Notes under the pieces: model-generated
The model's database searches: none
What the model was told of the DNA's origin: nothing
What the model saw: only the letters and a program-made list of their open reading frames with translations
Assembly (NCBI GenBank): GCA_012027055.1
Contig: VEPF01000184.1
Coordinates: forward strand, 1-8,084
Length of the DNA stretch: 8,084 bases
Source of the DNA: Gemmatimonadota bacterium
GTDB lineage: Bacteria; Gemmatimonadota; Gemmatimonadetes; Longimicrobiales; RSA9
Reading direction: 5' to 3'
Position numbers and translations under genes: made by a program
In this document: one piece after another, positions 5,695-8,084 of the stretch
Layout of the letters: each line of letters starts with the position of its first letter
Position numbering within the stretch: position 1 is the stretch's first letter

Positions 5695-6339
5695 TCAGCC
5701 GCCGCCTTTCCCGCCCTTCTTGCCCGGCGGGTCCACCTTGACCCCGCCGCGCGCGCCGGCGCTCGCGTCCGCGCCGACTCCCACGCCGCCCGCGCGGTTC
5801 ATGCCCTGGCCCTGCATCTGCGCGGCCGTCTTCGATTGCAGCTTCAGCAGAGCTTCGGGCCCGCGTCCCATGGCGGCCTGCACGGCTGCCAGGGCCTGGT
5901 CCGAGGCACGTCCCATCGCCACCAGGTTGGTGAGCACCGCCACGGCCACGGCCCGGCGCTCACGCGGGGCCGTGCGCGCGACTTCGGCAATCGCATTGTC
6001 GCTGACCCCCGCCTGCACCGCGTCCGCGGCGATCGCGAGATCACCGTCGGTGGCAGCCTCCACGCGACCGTTCTGCAGTGCGGTACGAGCGCGCGTGAGC
6101 GCCTGCAGCCGGTTCTCGACCGCCAGGGCGATGCGCTCCATGGGCACACCCTTGGCCTTGCCCTCGGCGACCTTGCTCTCGAGCAGGGACACCGGGATGC
6201 CGGCCTGCAGCGCCGTTTGCAGCGCGGTCTGCACCCTGGCCTCGGCGGTAGCACGGATCGGGCGCTCCGTCGGCTGTTGCGCCGAGCCCGCGAGCGGGGC
6301 CAGCGCCAGCCAGACCGGGAGCATGACGCGGTACCTCAT
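5695..6339 (-). CDS. Secreted helical protein of unknown function
   Basis: No family is recognised. The 214-aa product starts with a signal peptide (about 1-20, MRYRVMLPVW then LALAPLAGSA-QQ), so it is exported. The mature part is almost entirely predicted helix rich in Ala, Val, Leu and Arg. It contains spaced segments of similar pattern: AGIPVSLLESKVAEGKAKG (46-64), then GVPMERIALAVENR (64-77), and AGVSDNAIAEVART (110-123), each opening with a Gly-Val/Ile-(Pro/Ser) turn before a helix. This suggests short helical repeats. The tail (about 183-214) is Gly-rich and ends in KKGGKGGG, probably disordered and basic. There is no Cys. ATG 6339 is supported by AGGAG (6347-6351) seven bases upstream. 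It is the last gene of the unit, 57 nt after the sigma factor gene. It could be an exported regulator or target of that sigma factor, which is only a guess from position. Confidence 0.78.
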   Translation of the reverse strand: MRYRVMLPVWLALAPLAGSAQQPTERPIRATAEARVQTALQTALQAGIPVSLLESKVAEGKAKGVPMERIALAVENRLQALTRARTALQNGRVEAATDGDLAIAADAVQAGVSDNAIAEVARTAPRERRAVAVAVLTNLVAMGRASDQALAAVQAAMGRGPEALLKLQSKTAAQMQGQGMNRAGGVGVGADASAGARGGVKVDPPGKKGGKGGG

Positions 6340-6396
6340 GTTCCAACTCCTGTGACGTTCACCTCTGCCCTATGGACGACCTGCGCCGCCGACCGG

Positions 6397-6963
6397 TCAC
6401 ATGCGCACTCCGGCCAGGGATGCCTGCAGCTGCTCGCGGGCGCGGTGCACGCGCATCTTCACGGCGCTCACCTGCGAGCCGGTGATGGCGGCGATCTCCT
6501 CGTACCCGTATCCCTCGTGATGCCGCAGGAGAAACGCTTCCCGCAGCAGCGGCGGCAACCGGTCCAGCGCTGTGTCGAGAGCGCGCCGCAGCTCGTGCGG
6601 GGGCGGCGCCGCAGCCAGGCTGGTCTCGGGGACGTGTTCGAGACCGAGGGTCTGCTGCCGCAGGTCGCGGCCGTGGTCGAGCACGCGGTGCCGCAGGATG
6701 CCGAGTAGCCACGCCCGGAAGTGGTCGGGCTCGCGGCACTGCCGCAGGCGCACATAGGCGCGCACGAAAGCATCCTGTACCAGGTCCTGGGCCACGTCCG
6801 GCGACGCACCCATGGTGCAGGCGTAGCGATAGAGCGGCTCCTGGTGCCGCCGCACCAACTCCGAGAACGGCTCCCGGTTCCCGGCGAGGACCAGGCGCAC
6901 CAGGGCCGCATCGCCGAGCGCGGCAGTACTCGCTGCATCCGTCCGGGCGGTCACGAGCGTCAC
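6397..6963 (-). CDS. ECF-type RNA polymerase sigma factor
   Basis: This 188-aa sigma factor has only regions 2 and 4, as expected for the extracytoplasmic-function group. It would direct RNA polymerase to a small regulon. Region 2 spans about 20-95, including the core-binding DVAQDLVQDAFVRAY (56-70) and HFRAWLLGILRHRVLDH (81-97). Region 4 spans about 124-178 with LPPLLREAFLLRHHEGYGYEEIA, then the recognition helix SQVSAVKMRVHRAREQL (163-179). The linker 101-123 is short and Ala/Pro-rich. The start is GTG 6963: it overlaps the stop of the upstream gene as GTGA (6963-6960) and leaves a short head before region 2. A second GTG at 6954 is possible. The overlap implies translational coupling to the E-set protein gene. 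No anti-sigma gene is visible on either side; it could be upstream of the window, or regulation could differ. Confidence 0.93.
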   Translation of the reverse strand: MTLVTARTDAASTAALGDAALVRLVLAGNREPFSELVRRHQEPLYRYACTMGASPDVAQDLVQDAFVRAYVRLRQCREPDHFRAWLLGILRHRVLDHGRDLRQQTLGLEHVPETSLAAAPPPHELRRALDTALDRLPPLLREAFLLRHHEGYGYEEIAAITGSQVSAVKMRVHRAREQLQASLAGVRM

Positions 6964-8078
6964 TCGATCACCAGCACGGCCTGCCAGCCGCCCATGCCGT
7001 CGCTGCGACGGCCGGGCACCGACGCGGGGACGAACCACTCGCCCCGCTCGTTCACGAACGCGTACGCGTACACGCCAGGCTCGAGCGGGATCGTCACACT
7101 CCACGTTCCCCCCGAAAGCGTCATCGGCAGCGGGTTCCAGCCCGTGAAATCTCCGGCGATGCTCGGGGTGCCGGTTACCTCCCGCGTCCGCAGCCGGATC
7201 ACGGCGCGGCCGTTCGCGTAAGAGGCTGGGACCGGGGCCGCGATCGCCGTTGGCCGCCCCATGCGGATGCTGGCGCCGAGGACCGCTGATCCGGCCGTCT
7301 CGCTGCGGTACAGGGGATCGTATCCAGCCGAGCGGAAGCCAGCTTCCAGGCGGACGCCGCCGCCCAGGTCCACGGCGCCGGCGACGGACCACACCAGCTC
7401 GGTGGGGCCGCCCCGCGTCCACTTCCCCAGGCTGGCCGAGAGCGCGCCCGGCCCTGCGACCGCGCGCGCGGTGGCGCCGGCGTAGGTGACTGCCTCGCGC
7501 CACTGCTGCGCTTCCGGACCGGCCTGCACGGCACCCAGGTCCACCAGCAGCCGGGCGTCCGCCGCGGGCAGCAGCTCCGACGTCCGCGCCCCCGCGATCG
7601 CGCTCGCGCGTGCCGCGCCGCCGGCCCGGGCCTCCCGGCGGCGCGCGCCCGCGTCGGCGGCCAGGACCAGCGCGGCCTGCGCGCCAGCGCCGCGCACGAA
7701 CCAGACATCGGGCGCGGGCGTATCTCGCAGGAGCGTCGCATTCGGTTGCTCGAGGAGACTGTCGGGCGCGTGTTGCGCGAAGGCGTGCGCCGAGAGGTCG
7801 AGATGGATGCCCAGCTTCCGGGCAAGAGACAACCGTTGGCCGGCCCCGCCGGCCGCCCAGAACTCCTGCCGGCCAAGCGGGAGCCCGGCCGAGACGCCCA
7901 GCCAGTCGCTACTGCCGGCGCGCGCGAGCCCCAGCACCACGGCCGGATCGTCAGCGCTGGTGGCGAGCGCCCCGTTGTACGAGATGCGCCCGACCTGCGC
8001 CCCGAGCCGCCATTCCTGGGCCCCGCCGGGTGCGGCCGCCAGCAGCGCGCCCAGGGCCAGATGCGCGCTCCCACGCAT
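6960..8078 (-). CDS. Exported protein with C-terminal CBM48/AMPK-like E-set domain
   Basis: The 372-aa product begins with a signal peptide (about 1-20, ending GGAQEW). Residues about 21-285 are rich in Gly and Ala with alternating hydrophobic residues (for example RLGAQVGRISYNG and VRLEAGFRSAGY), consistent with beta strands of an outer-membrane protein; this is inferred, no family is recognised. Residues about 291-372 resemble the glycogen-binding E-set domain of AMPK beta and CBM48 proteins: IAGDFTGWNPLPM (307-319), TWSVTIPLEPGVYAYAFV (325-342) and EWFVPA (347-352). The conserved aromatic positions Trp314, Trp326 and Trp348 are present, so sugar-polymer binding is possible but unproven. 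ATG 8078 is six bases from the window edge, so its ribosome site cannot be seen. The frame is open to the edge, but the signal peptide fits this start. TGA overlaps the ATG as TGATG, which might be the stop of another upstream gene. Its own stop overlaps the sigma factor start. Confidence 0.8.
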   Translation of the reverse strand: MRGSAHLALGALLAAAPGGAQEWRLGAQVGRISYNGALATSADDPAVVLGLARAGSSDWLGVSAGLPLGRQEFWAAGGAGQRLSLARKLGIHLDLSAHAFAQHAPDSLLEQPNATLLRDTPAPDVWFVRGAGAQAALVLAADAGARRREARAGGAARASAIAGARTSELLPAADARLLVDLGAVQAGPEAQQWREAVTYAGATARAVAGPGALSASLGKWTRGGPTELVWSVAGAVDLGGGVRLEAGFRSAGYDPLYRSETAGSAVLGASIRMGRPTAIAAPVPASYANGRAVIRLRTREVTGTPSIAGDFTGWNPLPMTLSGGTWSVTIPLEPGVYAYAFVNERGEWFVPASVPGRRSDGMGGWQAVLVIE

Positions 8079-8084
8079 CAGGCG

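Noticed and set aside
5680..6708. Long + strand open frame starting after GGAGGCTCGATG, the same 12 bases found at the protease start (1365-1376)
   Set aside because: It runs antisense to the secreted helical protein and the sigma factor gene, both supported by motifs, start signals and gene context. Its product is Arg/His/Gln-rich shadow sequence. The shared 12-mer appears to be coincidence.
6397..7503. Sigma factor frame extended upstream to 7503
   Set aside because: The extra residues are Arg/Gly-rich and lie in a shifted frame inside the E-set protein gene. The GTGA overlap at 6960-6963 gives a natural start.

Overview
This is a very GC-rich bacterial chromosome window with dense, short-spaced genes. 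The mix of a lipoprotein subtilase, a transmembrane Hanks-type kinase and an ECF sigma factor next to an envelope E-set protein, together with the composition, would fit Gemmatimonadota or a neighbouring soil or sediment phylum. That placement is an inference from gene style, not from a marker gene.

Bases 30-1131 hold eight tRNA genes, all on the + strand: Val(GAC), Ala(GGC), Thr(CGT), Gly(CCC), Gln(CTG), Ser(GCT), Ser(GGA), Pro(CGG). None encodes its 3' CCA, and every anticodon starts with G or C. Three of the seven spacers carry copies of one intergenic hairpin repeat. The outer stem of this repeat changes between copies while staying paired. A strong terminator hairpin (1142-1178) closes the cluster.

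Bases 1374-2540 (+) encode a secreted lipoprotein protease of the proteinase K/aqualysin branch of the S8 family. It ends in a large hairpin and is convergent with a Ser/Thr protein kinase (2688-3953, -) that carries three C-terminal membrane segments. The kinase is divergent from a class I SAM methyltransferase (4105-4776, +, GTG start). The methyltransferase converges, with a 12-bp gap, on a ZIP-family metal transporter (4789-5538, -).

Bases 5695-8078 (-) form a three-gene unit. It starts with a predicted exported protein that ends in an AMPK/CBM48-like E-set domain (6960-8078). An ECF sigma factor follows (6397-6963), overlapping it by the four bases GTGA. A small secreted helical protein of unknown function comes last (5695-6339). 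A hairpin with a T-rich tail (5629-5665) probably terminates this unit. No anti-sigma gene is visible, and the unit may begin upstream of the window's right edge. It is the most interesting protein-coding part of the window.
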